From Firmicutes bacterium UBA5286 (GTDB lineage Bacteria; Bacillota; Proteinivoracia; UBA4975): 56,852 nucleotides of DNA. Where the stretch lies: positions 1-56,852 of the forward strand of contig DHSM01000005.1 in NCBI GenBank assembly GCA_002408465.1, written 5' to 3'. Below the pieces are notes generated by a model that saw only the letters and a program-made list of their open reading frames with translations, was not told the DNA's origin and did no database searches. The translations under genes were made by a program, and so were the position numbers. Of the stretch, positions 8,804-17,038 are shown piece after piece; within the stretch, counting starts at the first letter, position 1, and every line of letters begins with the position of its first letter.

Positions 8804-9751
8804 GTGTTGGATTTGCCTTTATTTCAAAGGAGCAATGAAAAACTGACTCTAATTAAGCCTGCAAAATTCATCAATGAGAAGGAACTGCAATATCTAATTG
8901 AGCGAAATTTGGATGTGATATTCAATTGCCGGTTAGTGGCAAGTGAATTTTCTACAGGTCCGGTCCATGGCGGCAGAATAGATTCCCTTGCCTTATCTGA
9001 AGAGAACAATCCTGTAATAATTGAGTATAAAGTGGTTGAATCTTCCCAGTTAATTAATCAAAGTTTATATTACTTATCCTGGATAAATGACCACCGTGGT
9101 GACTTCGAAATTGCTGTCCAGAAAGCTTTTCCCAAAGAAATTATCGAAGTTGACTGGTCTAGCATCAGGGTAATTTGCATTGCCCCGGAATATAAAAAAT
9201 ACGATCTGCATGCTGTGCAAATGATGGGCTCAAATATTGAGTTATGGCAATATCGCTATTTTAGTAATGGCTCCTTATTCTTTGAGGAGGTCTTTAAGAA
9301 ATCTGTTGCACTTTCGGGTGCGGTTGATGACAGAAGTAAGGACCCGGTCATGGTTGAAGCGGGAAAAAAGGCCGCATTAACTAGGGCAACTGGAGTCTAT
9401 TTTGTTGAAGAACACTTAAATAAAATCGAAGCAAAAAAGAGACCTTTAGCAGAGGCTTTACGGGAATTCATTTGTAGTCTCGACGAATCCGTGGAAGAAG
9501 CACCTAAAAAGCACTATATTGCCTACAAAGTTTCTCAGAACTTCGTGTGCATGGAGATTCATCGGGCCAAAATCTTATTGTTCCTGAAAGTTGACCCAAG
9601 CAGCATTCAATTGGCAGATAATCATAGGGATGTCAGGAATATTGGCCACTATGGCACCGGCGACCTCGAGGTTTCAATCCGAGCTGAAGAAGATGTGGAG
9701 AATGCTAAAGAAATGATTAAAATGGCCTTTAATAATATCGGGGGCAACTGA
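8804..9751 (+). CDS. DUF5655-domain protein with endonuclease-like N-terminal domain
   Basis: The 315-residue product begins with a PD-(D/E)XK-like fold: GRIDSLAL followed by PVIIEYKVVE (the D...ExK pattern at about residues 58-76), then helices, as in proteins once annotated as predicted transport proteins. The C-terminal part (about 215-313) is a DUF5655 domain with FVCMEIHRAKILLFLKV and the DVRNIGHYGTGDLEV motif. The function is unproven; the nuclease-like core suggests DNA or RNA binding or cleavage, and such genes often sit in variable regions. GTG 8804 or TTG 8807 could start it; AAAGGA at 8797-8802 favours the latter. A terminator follows at 9832-9852. Confidence 0.8.
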   Translation: MLDLPLFQRSNEKLTLIKPAKFINEKELQYLIERNLDVIFNCRLVASEFSTGPVHGGRIDSLALSEENNPVIIEYKVVESSQLINQSLYYLSWINDHRGDFEIAVQKAFPKEIIEVDWSSIRVICIAPEYKKYDLHAVQMMGSNIELWQYRYFSNGSLFFEEVFKKSVALSGAVDDRSKDPVMVEAGKKAALTRATGVYFVEEHLNKIEAKKRPLAEALREFICSLDESVEEAPKKHYIAYKVSQNFVCMEIHRAKILLFLKVDPSSIQLADNHRDVRNIGHYGTGDLEVSIRAEEDVENAKEMIKMAFNNIGGN

Positions 9752-9831
9752 AAAGGGTGTTGTCTGTTACCTAACACCTATAACCGGAAAGCTAGCCCTG
9801 GTAAGCTGCCTTCAAATCGGGCCATTTTCCT

Positions 9832-9852
9832 GCCCCTTAGGGGGCTTTTTTT
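9832..9852 (+). terminator. Rho-independent terminator after DUF5655 gene
   Basis: GCCCC and GGGGC enclose a TTAG loop and lead into seven T residues at 9846-9852. A further inverted repeat (GGTGTT and AACACC, 9756-9779) lies just after the stop codon. Confidence 0.75.
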
Positions 9853-10022
9853 GCCAGGGAATGCCGCTGGCGCTTCGTAAGGCAGGATTGGCGAGAGTTG
9901 TCGTCGAAGTATGTTAATATTTATGAGTACAATTCATGAAGGGAAGCCCTAATTCTTACTCCTTTTGCTTTTTTTATTTCGGAAGAGGGGTTGTGAAGTT
10001 TCAAAATCAAGGGGGATGGCGC

Positions 10023-10973
10023 ATGAAAGAAAAAACCTGGGGGTTAAAAACTTCGATAATTGTATTTTTGGCCAGTATTTCCCTTTTTTCATTGTTTTAT
10101 TTTTATCGGTGCAGTTGTGTCCCACAAAATTTACGTGAATATCTAGTAATGATATTTAGCGGAGCCACTGCCAGCGCTCTTGTAACGCTACTGATTTATT
10201 CTGCTGAATACAAAATTGCAAAAGTGTCTGCATTGGAAAATTATTGGCAAGAGGCCTTAAAAGTGTTGGGAAGCTTAGGTAAGCTAGAATACTATCACTT
10301 GGATGTGCCACTTCAGGTGCTAAAGGATTATTATCAGGAGCAAACCCATAATAAATTCGTTGATTCAGTGGTTGAGCAAATCCCTGCTGATAACCCTTTA
10401 CTTAATGATGAATTTTTCCAGTACAGACATGACGCCAGGGACAGGTGGTGCGAACGAATCGCTTCTGAGAGCGATAATATGAGGAATCGAATGGGTGAAA
10501 TAGAATATAAGAATATTATTATCCAAGAGGTTGAGCGTGCAGCAAAAACATATTTAGAAAAATTACACAAGGTCATTGATAGGTATATTTCACTCTCAGA
10601 AACTTCTTCTGGTGAAGTTGAAAATGCTATCGGTCGCATCGAATACTTCACTGGCAAGAGACAATGGAAGAAGCTTCATCAAACTATTCATGAGCCCATC
10701 CGAGATATACTAGAGAAAGTGCAACTAGGAGCGAATCATTTTAACTTATATCGAAGTGGGGAGAGCAATAATATCCCCGTTGTATTAGATACACTGATGG
10801 AACTACAGAAACTCTTTTTTGTAGATGAAGTTAATGAAAAATCAAAAGCGCTATGCATATACCGGTCTTTTTATGATGATATGAATGAACAGTTGGAGAA
10901 ATTTCGAGCAAGTATATATAATAAAGAGCCAATTCCTGAAAAACGTCACCCTGTAAGAACCTATTATAGATAA
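10023..10973 (+). CDS. Two-helix membrane protein with long helical cytoplasmic domain, unknown
   Basis: I do not recognise this 316-residue protein. It has two membrane helices close together (about residues 9-27 and 39-60), joined by a short cysteine-containing loop, and then about 250 residues of charged, mostly helical sequence with likely coiled-coil stretches (EIEYKNIIIQEVERAAKTYL). I chose ATG 10023 because AGGGGG at 10009-10014 lies eight bases upstream; an in-frame ATG at 9936 has no such site. The gene stands alone between a terminator and an HsdR remnant. Its place among restriction debris makes a defence role possible, but nothing in the sequence shows it. Confidence 0.6.
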   Translation: MKEKTWGLKTSIIVFLASISLFSLFYFYRCSCVPQNLREYLVMIFSGATASALVTLLIYSAEYKIAKVSALENYWQEALKVLGSLGKLEYYHLDVPLQVLKDYYQEQTHNKFVDSVVEQIPADNPLLNDEFFQYRHDARDRWCERIASESDNMRNRMGEIEYKNIIIQEVERAAKTYLEKLHKVIDRYISLSETSSGEVENAIGRIEYFTGKRQWKKLHQTIHEPIRDILEKVQLGANHFNLYRSGESNNIPVVLDTLMELQKLFFVDEVNEKSKALCIYRSFYDDMNEQLEKFRASIYNKEPIPEKRHPVRTYYR

Positions 10974-11053
10974 GAAACTCGCGAGTGCTGAGTGCTTTAT
11001 TAGTTTAATTTGTCATGTAATACTGGAGGGGACCTCACCTAGGCAAGAAGTTT

Positions 11054-11623
11054 GTGCGCATGTATTCCTTCCTGCTCCAAATTATCCCCTTCAAGGATGT
11101 TGACTTGCACAAGCTCTATCTTTTCCTGGATCTGCTCCTGCGGAAGACCAAGCTTGGCCCTGGCGGAGGGGGAATCAAGCTAACTGATGAAGTCCAGCTT
11201 AAGTACTACAAGATTGAGCAGACCTTCAATGGTGATGCCTCTGTCCATGAAGGCGATACCTTGCCCGGAGGGGGAGGCGGTGAGGCTGGCCGCAAGGAAG
11301 AGGAAGAAGAGGAGTTATCTGTTATAATTGAACGGATTAATAAACGGTTTGGGGTCAATCTCACCCAGGCAGACTGGATAGTAACTGAACAGTTGGGCGA
11401 GGACTTTGCAGGGGATGAGGAATTAGTGCAAAAGGCTAAGAATAATCCTATTGCTGATTTCCGCTATGCCTTTGAACATTCTTTTTTGGATAAGGTAGTA
11501 CGTCGCATGGACCAAAATGAAGCCTTCTGCACCCGGATACTGGATGACGAAGACTTCAGAGCGGTTGTTGTCGATTATATGCTGATGAAGACCTATAAGC
11601 GGCTGCGGGAAAGTGTTGGCTAG
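11054..11623 (+). pseudogene. hsdR: C-terminal remnant of type I restriction endonuclease subunit HsdR
   Basis: The product matches the end of HsdR proteins: YSFLLQIIPFKDVDLHKLYL and FLDLLLRK, a DEVQLKYYKIEQ segment, a glycine/glutamate linker, then ERINKRFGVNL, ADFRYAFEHSFLDKVVRRM and ILDDEDFRAVVVDYM. Complete HsdR proteins have about 1000 residues with a nuclease and two helicase domains; all of these are absent. The frame is open only from 11021, just after a stop codon, and the conserved LGKKFVRMYS stretch begins before any usable start. No hsdM or hsdS lies nearby. This is the 3' scar of a lost type I restriction-modification system. Confidence 0.75.
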
Positions 11624-11667
11624 TGGTTGGCTAAGCCTCAATTATGGGAGCTAAGTTGGCGAGACTC

Positions 11668-11698
11668 TTAAGGTTATGACCTTTATTTATCATAACAA
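11668..11698. repeat. Inverted repeat before the Mrr-type gene
   Basis: GTTATGA and TCATAAC are separated by ten bases, immediately before the ribosome binding site of the nuclease gene. It could be an operator or an RNA hairpin that hides the start region. Confidence 0.35.
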
Positions 11699-11710
11699 GG
11701 GGGAATTTAG

Positions 11711-12898
11711 ATGCTGGAGGAGTTGGCACTATGGGCAGGGTTAATATCTTTACTTGTAATATTAGGATCTCTGGTCTGGCTGGTGGTAAGCTTAATCCTC
11801 AAGAAAGAGAAAAAAACGGTAATACTGGTCTTGAAAATATCTAGTGCAACTTTTGGTTGTTCATTACTTGCTTTTGCGTATTTGCCATTGCTATTGGTGG
11901 TACTTGCAATCATATTTCTATGCAAACTACGCAAAAAAATAAAGGTTATAAGGGCTGAGAAACAACTCAAGAAAGAAGAGGAGCGGCGTGTAAAAGACAA
12001 AATGATTGAAGATGCCGTGGATTTACTCTTTCAAAAAGATGGGTTGAAAAGTAAACTCCATGATTTTATTTTACATCATACGAAAAGATATGACCTGGGT
12101 GAAATTAATCAGATTGAGTACAATAATTTGCTAGGGCTCTTATTAAGGTATTATATACAATCGGAGACAGTGAAAGCCGATGGAAGCGATCGAGACATTT
12201 ATTGGAATACTGAGCTTGATATTCCTTTGCTAGAGAATCAAATCAAAAAGGAAAAAATTAACGTGTATGCTAATGATATGAAGAAATATATCGACATTAA
12301 CGAATACGAGACAGTAGAGGACTTGGTTGTAGCGTTTTTAGATTATTTCGGGGAAAAAGGTTTACATGACTTAAACATTCAGGTGCTTAGCGAGGTAGCT
12401 CAGGAAAATGTAGATGAAATAAGACAGGCTGTTGAAAAGGAGTACGTAAGAATTAAAGAGCAACATGAAATACAAGCGCTGGAAAACCACCTGTTTAAGA
12501 AAGATTCGGAGAAAAAAGATATTCAATATGTAGACTCATTACAAGGACTTGAATTTGAAGACTTTCTCAAGGATTTATTTGTGAGCTTTGGATACTCACA
12601 TGAGGATTTGCCCTATAGCAATGATTACGGAGCAGACTTAATTATTCGTAAAGGGTTTAGAAGAATTGTTATACAGGCAAAGAATTATCAGGGTACTGTT
12701 GGTAACAAAGCTGTACAAGAGGTTATTTCCGCAAAAATATATTATAAATGCGATACAGCTATGGTTATCACTAACTCTTTCTATACCACAAATGCTATTA
12801 AAACTGCGCTCGCCAGCGGAGTCATACTTATCGACAGAAATGGGCTAGAAAAAATACTGCGTGAAGGGAGCATGTACTTTAACTCCTTAGTCTCATAA
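11711..12898 (+). CDS. Membrane-anchored Mrr-type restriction endonuclease
   Basis: Two N-terminal membrane helices (about residues 8-30 and 38-75, broken by a KKEKK turn) precede about 200 helical residues and a C-terminal Mrr_cat domain. The catalytic core is seen as GLEFEDFLKDLFVSFGY, DYGADLIIRKG and VIQAKNYQG, the D...QxK arrangement of Mrr enzymes, followed by AVQEVISAKIYYKCDTAMVI. Mrr proteins cut modified DNA (type IV restriction) or act in abortive responses; the membrane anchor suggests a location at the cell boundary. ATG 11711 follows AAGGGGG. It stands next to a dead HsdR scar and seems to be the intact survivor of a defence island. Confidence 0.8.
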   Translation: MLEELALWAGLISLLVILGSLVWLVVSLILKKEKKTVILVLKISSATFGCSLLAFAYLPLLLVVLAIIFLCKLRKKIKVIRAEKQLKKEEERRVKDKMIEDAVDLLFQKDGLKSKLHDFILHHTKRYDLGEINQIEYNNLLGLLLRYYIQSETVKADGSDRDIYWNTELDIPLLENQIKKEKINVYANDMKKYIDINEYETVEDLVVAFLDYFGEKGLHDLNIQVLSEVAQENVDEIRQAVEKEYVRIKEQHEIQALENHLFKKDSEKKDIQYVDSLQGLEFEDFLKDLFVSFGYSHEDLPYSNDYGADLIIRKGFRRIVIQAKNYQGTVGNKAVQEVISAKIYYKCDTAMVITNSFYTTNAIKTALASGVILIDRNGLEKILREGSMYFNSLVS

Positions 12899-13004
12899 TC
12901 TTCTAGACCTCTAGATTAGTTGATTCATTTCCCGGGTTGGAAAGGGCTACTGCCTGTAAGCGTTCCTGGGGAAAGCTTAATATGAGTCGTGAGGAGGTGT
13001 TCCA

Positions 13005-13724
13005 ATGAAGTGCTCCCAGGATTGCAGGCATTGCTTTAGGGGTTTGTGTATACACCGGGTGCCGCTCTTTTCCTCTTTAAGCGAAGAGAATCTTGTCCAG
13101 ATCGCCGGCCTCATCCAGCATAAAAATTACGAAAAAGGGGACCGCCTCATTTCTGAAGGCACGACAATGGAATCACTGATAATTATTAACGAGGGCAGTG
13201 TGAAGGCATTTCGATATACGCCTGCGGGGCGTGAACAGAGATCGTATCTATTCTCAGAAGGGGATTTCTTCGGGGAGCAGTACTTGTTCAGCGATCTTAA
13301 GGCCACCTACAATGTGGAGGCATTGGAGGCAGTTAAGATCTGTATGCTTACAAAAACCCAATTACATAAAGTCCTGCATACCCATCCGGATGTTGCTATA
13401 AAGTTAATCTCGGAACTAGGGAAACGAATTGCCCAGATGGAAAATACTTTTCAAAGTTTAGGCATCCGCAATGTTGATGCGCGGGTAGCCACGCTCTTGC
13501 TGGATTTCGCCTCTAAATACGGGGAGGAAAGCCCAGAGGGAACGGTGATTACTTTGCCAATCAGCCGGGAGGGGATGGCGAATTTTTTAGGCATTGCCCG
13601 GGAAACCCTGAGCCGGAAACTAAGCAAGTTTGAAGATGAGGGACTAATTCGTTCTATAGATTTGAAGACCTTACTGGTAAGAGACAGCGGTACCCTGGGC
13701 GACCTGGCAGGGCTATCGGATTAA
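13005..13724 (+). CDS. FNR-like Crp-family regulator, probable [4Fe-4S] redox/oxygen sensor
   Basis: The 239-residue protein has the Crp order: an N-terminal cyclic-nucleotide-binding-like barrel, a long dimer helix, and a winged helix. Cysteines 3, 7, 10 and 15 stand in a short N-terminal cluster and Cys113 lies in the barrel, the layout that holds the oxygen-sensitive cluster of FNR. The recognition helix reads GIARETLSRKLSKFEDEG with the E-x-x-S-R pattern that FNR uses to read TTGAT half-sites. It probably senses oxygen or nitric oxide. ATG 13005 is preceded by GAGGAGG. The best target is the DUF438 gene directly downstream, which has a matching palindrome 59 bases before its start. Confidence 0.85.
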   Translation: MKCSQDCRHCFRGLCIHRVPLFSSLSEENLVQIAGLIQHKNYEKGDRLISEGTTMESLIIINEGSVKAFRYTPAGREQRSYLFSEGDFFGEQYLFSDLKATYNVEALEAVKICMLTKTQLHKVLHTHPDVAIKLISELGKRIAQMENTFQSLGIRNVDARVATLLLDFASKYGEESPEGTVITLPISREGMANFLGIARETLSRKLSKFEDEGLIRSIDLKTLLVRDSGTLGDLAGLSD

Positions 13725-13740
13725 TGAAATATCTTTCTGC

Positions 13741-13754
13741 TTGATTTGAATCAC
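13741..13754. promoter_or_regulatory. FNR-box-like palindrome upstream of DUF438 gene
   Basis: TTGATTTGAATCAC matches the FNR consensus TTGAT-N4-ATCAA at nine of ten fixed positions. It lies between the FNR-like regulator gene and the DUF438 gene, 59 bases before the latter's GTG, a place that suits activation. Confidence 0.6.
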
Positions 13755-13812
13755 AGCAATCCCTCTTGCGACTTGCTATGCTTAGGGCAGGAACTACCAA
13801 GGAGGGATAAAA

Positions 13813-15006
13813 GTGAGCGAGCAGATCAACAATCGTGAGCACAGAAAGGAAGCAATCAAGCATATTCTTTCTGAACTCGATGCCGGGAAAAGTGTTGAGG
13901 AGGTTAGGGCAATATTTGCCACAGCTTTCGAGGGCGTTTCAGCAATGGAAATTTCTGAAGCGGAAGCGGCGCTGATTGCCGAAGGACTTCCCGTGGCGGA
14001 AGTGCAAAATCTCTGTGATGTGCATGCGGCGGTTTTTAAGGGGTCCATCAAAGATATTCACAAGCCTGTTGAATTGACTGAAATACCTGGGCATCCGGCA
14101 AATATTCTTAAGCGGGAAAACCGCTTTATTGAAGAACTATTGGAGACAAGGGTGAAACCATACATTTCTGCCTTGCCTGAGGCTGACGCCGCCGAGGCAA
14201 TTAAGCACGCCTTAGCTGATGTGGCCCGTATCGATATTCACTACCTCAGGAAAGAAAATCTTCTCTTTCCCTACCTGGAAAAGTACGGCTTTACTGCCCC
14301 GCCTAAGGTAATGTGGGGTGTGGACGATGAAATCCGCAGGGAGTTGAAAGAGATTAGGGCAGCAGTGTCAGCGGACACTTTGGCGCCGAACCTGAAGGCT
14401 GAGCTGGAAAGTTTAGCGGAGAAAATTGCCGAGATGATTTATAAAGAAGAGCATATCTTGCTGCCTATGCTGCTGGAGACCCTAACAGAAGATGAATGGA
14501 AGCAGATTGCCGGGGAGAGCGGGAATATTGGCTACTTGATTGACGGAGTCCCGGTCTGGAATCCTGTTTACGCAGTTAAGGATGCCGAAGAAACCTCTGC
14601 CCCAGGGGTTATCTCAATGCCCAGCGGCAGCCTGGAAAGGGAAGAACTCATCTCCATGCTAAACACTTTGCCCTTTGACATTACCTTTGTTGATAAGAAC
14701 GATGTCGTAAAATGCTTTTCGGAGGGGGCAGAGCGCATATTCCCCAGGACCAGGGCAGTGATTGGGCGCAATGTGGCTAATTGCCATCCGCCTGCAAGCG
14801 TTGGGGTAGTAGAACAAATCCTTGATGATTTGAAAAGCGGAAAAAAAGAGCATGAAGATTTTTGGATTAAAAAAGGTGGTCGCTATATCCTTATCCGCTA
14901 TTTAGCCGTCCGTGGTAAGAGCGATGAATATTTAGGTGTGCTTGAAGTGACTCAGGATATTAAACCTCTGCAGGAAATTGGCGGCGAAAAAAGGTTATTG
15001 TCTTAA
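13813..15006 (+). CDS. DUF438-hemerythrin-PAS protein
   Basis: Three domains are visible in 397 residues. The first 70 are a DUF438 domain with a helical HILSELDAGKSVEEVR segment. About 85-240 form a hemerythrin-like four-helix bundle with the expected scattered His/Glu ligands (RENRFIEELLE, DIHYLRKENLLFPYLEKYG, YKEEHILLPMLLETL). About 275-395 form a PAS domain (PFDITFVDKNDVVKCFSEGA ... LGVLEVTQDI). This architecture is known in anaerobic Firmicutes and is thought to bind a di-iron centre and respond to oxygen or nitric oxide. GTG 13813 follows AAGGAGG by eight bases. An FNR-box-like site and the FNR-like gene lie immediately upstream, so the two likely form one redox circuit. Confidence 0.9.
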   Translation: MSEQINNREHRKEAIKHILSELDAGKSVEEVRAIFATAFEGVSAMEISEAEAALIAEGLPVAEVQNLCDVHAAVFKGSIKDIHKPVELTEIPGHPANILKRENRFIEELLETRVKPYISALPEADAAEAIKHALADVARIDIHYLRKENLLFPYLEKYGFTAPPKVMWGVDDEIRRELKEIRAAVSADTLAPNLKAELESLAEKIAEMIYKEEHILLPMLLETLTEDEWKQIAGESGNIGYLIDGVPVWNPVYAVKDAEETSAPGVISMPSGSLEREELISMLNTLPFDITFVDKNDVVKCFSEGAERIFPRTRAVIGRNVANCHPPASVGVVEQILDDLKSGKKEHEDFWIKKGGRYILIRYLAVRGKSDEYLGVLEVTQDIKPLQEIGGEKRLLS

Positions 15007-15039
15007 GGCCGCCGAGAGGGCCCCTCTTACGTAACAAAA

Positions 15040-15067
15040 AACAGCGGGATTTTTTGGTCCCGCTGTT
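15040..15067. terminator. Bidirectional terminator between convergent genes
   Basis: A perfect 10-bp stem (AACAGCGGGA with TCCCGCTGTT) separates the convergent DUF438 and lipoprotein genes. On the minus strand it runs directly into TTTTTTG, so it mainly ends the lipoprotein transcript. Confidence 0.8.
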
Positions 15068-15072
15068 CCTGT

Positions 15073-16104
15073 CTAATTGTCTTCAACCCAAAGGGGGAGT
15101 CTTCCTTCGCCTAAAAGATAGATAATGTTAGTGTCCTTGTTCTTAAGCCAGATCTTGCCCTGCGGCCGCCTGTCGTCATACTCCTCGTAGAGCACCCATA
15201 CGCCGTTGGGGCTCTCATTCTCGGGTGGCCATGGGGAGGGCACGGGGGCTTTGGCCTCGGTGAGGGCCTTGGTATGGAGGTCCAAGAGCTTAAAGTTGCC
15301 GGCAGTATTAATATTATTTTCTAGCCCTTCCTGGTCTACCCAGGTGTAAGGTTCCGGCTCAAACTCTATGAGCAATTTCTCTGCTCCAACCCAGTCATGC
15401 ACTCGGACTTTTTTATCTGGCTTTGCCTCCAGGACCAAGGTTTCTTCTTTAGATAAAAGGTCAACCACGTACACACCCAGGGGTTCATCATTTTCACCAG
15501 GTAGCAGTCTGTGCATGGCATAGCGCATTCCGTCAGGAGACCAAAGGGGCCACTCGTCGAAGATGAAAAGGCTGCAGGCATTGTCGGCGGCATCATAGTG
15601 TTTCCCGGTTTCTAGATCATAGATATCCATGCCGCCAAGCCCGCTTTGGCAGGTGAGGAATCTGTAAGTAGGGGAGAATCTCAGTCCGCCGAACAGGTAT
15701 GATGAGTTCAGGCATTCAGTCTTTTTATCGGTATAAGAATAAAGCGCGATTTCTACAGCTCCCTGCTCGGCAAACTCTTCATTGGGATCTTTTATTGCCA
15801 GAGCTATCCTTTGCCGGGGCCAGTCTGGAGCATAGCAGCTTACCCTTTCCGCCAGGGTGATAAGGGTTTTATCATTAAGATTTAGCTGGACTAAATTCCG
15901 GCTGTTGTCGATATATAGTATTGAGTAGGGCAGGGAATCCAGATCCTGCAGCCCTTTCACCTGGGGCGGGGTACCTGTCTTGTTATTGCTGTCTTCATCA
16001 GGGTCAGGAATCTCCTGCGCAGGGCTGCCTCCACAAGCACTGAGAAACAGGGAAAGGGTCGTCAGAATACACAGGGCAATAACTAGCCGCTTTTTCAACT
16101 GCAT
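15073..16104 (-). CDS. Lipoprotein with TolB-like beta-propeller
   Basis: A lipoprotein signal peptide is clear: MQLKKRLV, a hydrophobic core and the lipobox LSAC at residues 21-24, so the mature protein is anchored outside the membrane by a cysteine. A flexible acidic linker follows, then about 280 residues of propeller repeats (FSPTYRFLTCQSG, WPLWSPDGMRYAMHRL, GVWVLYEEYDD types) like those of TolB/WD40-like PD40 proteins. ATG 16104 has AGGAGGT upstream. The partner or ligand is unknown. It belongs to the same broad class as the propeller proteins at 4100-5017 and 6386-7993, though no close sequence match between them is evident. Confidence 0.8.
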   Translation of the reverse strand: MQLKKRLVIALCILTTLSLFLSACGGSPAQEIPDPDEDSNNKTGTPPQVKGLQDLDSLPYSILYIDNSRNLVQLNLNDKTLITLAERVSCYAPDWPRQRIALAIKDPNEEFAEQGAVEIALYSYTDKKTECLNSSYLFGGLRFSPTYRFLTCQSGLGGMDIYDLETGKHYDAADNACSLFIFDEWPLWSPDGMRYAMHRLLPGENDEPLGVYVVDLLSKEETLVLEAKPDKKVRVHDWVGAEKLLIEFEPEPYTWVDQEGLENNINTAGNFKLLDLHTKALTEAKAPVPSPWPPENESPNGVWVLYEEYDDRRPQGKIWLKNKDTNIIYLLGEGRLPLWVEDN

Positions 16105-16464
16105 GGGGCACCTCCTAAATAATCCAAATTAATCCTATTACAAAAAAAGATTCTAGTCAACAAGTATGAGATTATTGCGCGGAATAGCGCCTCGGCCGAA
16201 AAGGGGCGGAAACCACCACCCCTATCATGACCTGCTGAACTTGAACAGCAAAGTGTTGGCATTAAATTAGTGGGCAGTAATCTTTTCCTGGGCAATCATA
16301 GAAACTTACATCTTTCGACATAAATTGGATAGAGTTTATAGTATCTATGGAATACATGCGGGCTTGTTTTTCGATAAATTTTCTGAGTTAATTTTAAAAT
16401 TGGAGAGGAATCCGGGAGGTCAAAAGCGAATATTGATATTAAGAATAAAGGGAGGTGTTGTGGC
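16105..16464. other. Divergent intergenic region without a recognised gene
   Basis: This 360-base gap separates the leftward lipoprotein gene from the rightward BrxF-like gene and should hold both promoters. I see no clear consensus promoter, RNA gene or repeat; only a small inverted repeat (TGCTG and CAGCA near 16230-16250). The ribosome binding site GGAGGTG at 16451-16457 serves the next gene. Confidence 0.4.
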
Positions 16465-16926
16465 TTGAAAACTGAAACGCTGCAGGATAGCATCACTCAC
16501 TCTCTGTCTGCCGACCGCAGGGTCGTTCTGTTGGTTGGCCCGCCAGGCTGCGGTAAAAGCCGGTTGCTTCGGGATTTTAATGATGTGGGGATTGTTAATG
16601 TAGGCAAAGAGCTGGCTCGGGAACTGATTCCCCTTCCCCTGGAAAAGCGGTCTGAATTGGCCTTGGAAATTCTTGGTCAGTTAATCGACACCCATGCGCA
16701 TTCGGTTGTTGTCCTGGATAATATCGAATTGTTATTTATGCCTGAACTGAAGATTGACCTCTGGCCTGCCCTGGAAACGCTCAGCGCCAATAAAAAGCTG
16801 GTTGTGGCCTGGACAGGACGGGTGGCGGATGATCAGATTCAGTGGGGCGACCCCGGGGTCCCTGGATTTCGGGTTATGAGTTTGGAAAACTGTCCTGCCA
16901 ATATAGTTAGTATGACAGGTTACTAA
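16465..16926 (+). CDS. BrxF-like P-loop ATPase (orphan BREX type 3 component)
   Basis: This 153-residue single-domain P-loop protein has Walker A GPPGCGKS (about residues 25-32) and a Walker B-like strand SVVVLDNIELLF (about 76-87). The order of motifs, INVGKEL-like segment, LDNIE-x-LF, then LSANKKLVVAWTGR and a short VPGFRVM ending, matches my recollection of BrxF, the small P-loop protein that opens BREX-3 phage-defence operons. Length also fits. No brxC, pglX, brxH, pglZ or brxA follows; a strong hairpin terminator does. It is therefore either a relic or a protein co-opted for another role. TTG 16465 follows GGAGGTG by seven bases. Confidence 0.6.
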   Translation: MKTETLQDSITHSLSADRRVVLLVGPPGCGKSRLLRDFNDVGIVNVGKELARELIPLPLEKRSELALEILGQLIDTHAHSVVVLDNIELLFMPELKIDLWPALETLSANKKLVVAWTGRVADDQIQWGDPGVPGFRVMSLENCPANIVSMTGY

Positions 16927-16980
16927 TAACGTTGGGGGCTTCTCTCGTCAATTGACTAGTGTCGAGAGATACCCCCGTTA
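16926..16980 (+). terminator. Long hairpin terminator after BrxF-like gene
   Basis: TAACG, GGGGG and TCTC on the left pair with GAGA, CCCCC and CGTTA on the right, and ACTTTTATTTT follows. This isolates the BrxF-like gene from the convergent ferritin-like genes. Confidence 0.65.
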
Positions 16981-17038
16981 ACTTTTATTTTGCATATGCC
17001 GGGCTGCTAGAGACATGCTCTATCGCTGCTATATAAAA

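Noticed and set aside
10334..10657. Long minus-strand frame inside the unknown two-helix membrane protein gene
   Set aside because: It is a shadow frame: no ribosome binding site, unnatural composition, and fully covered by the plus-strand gene.
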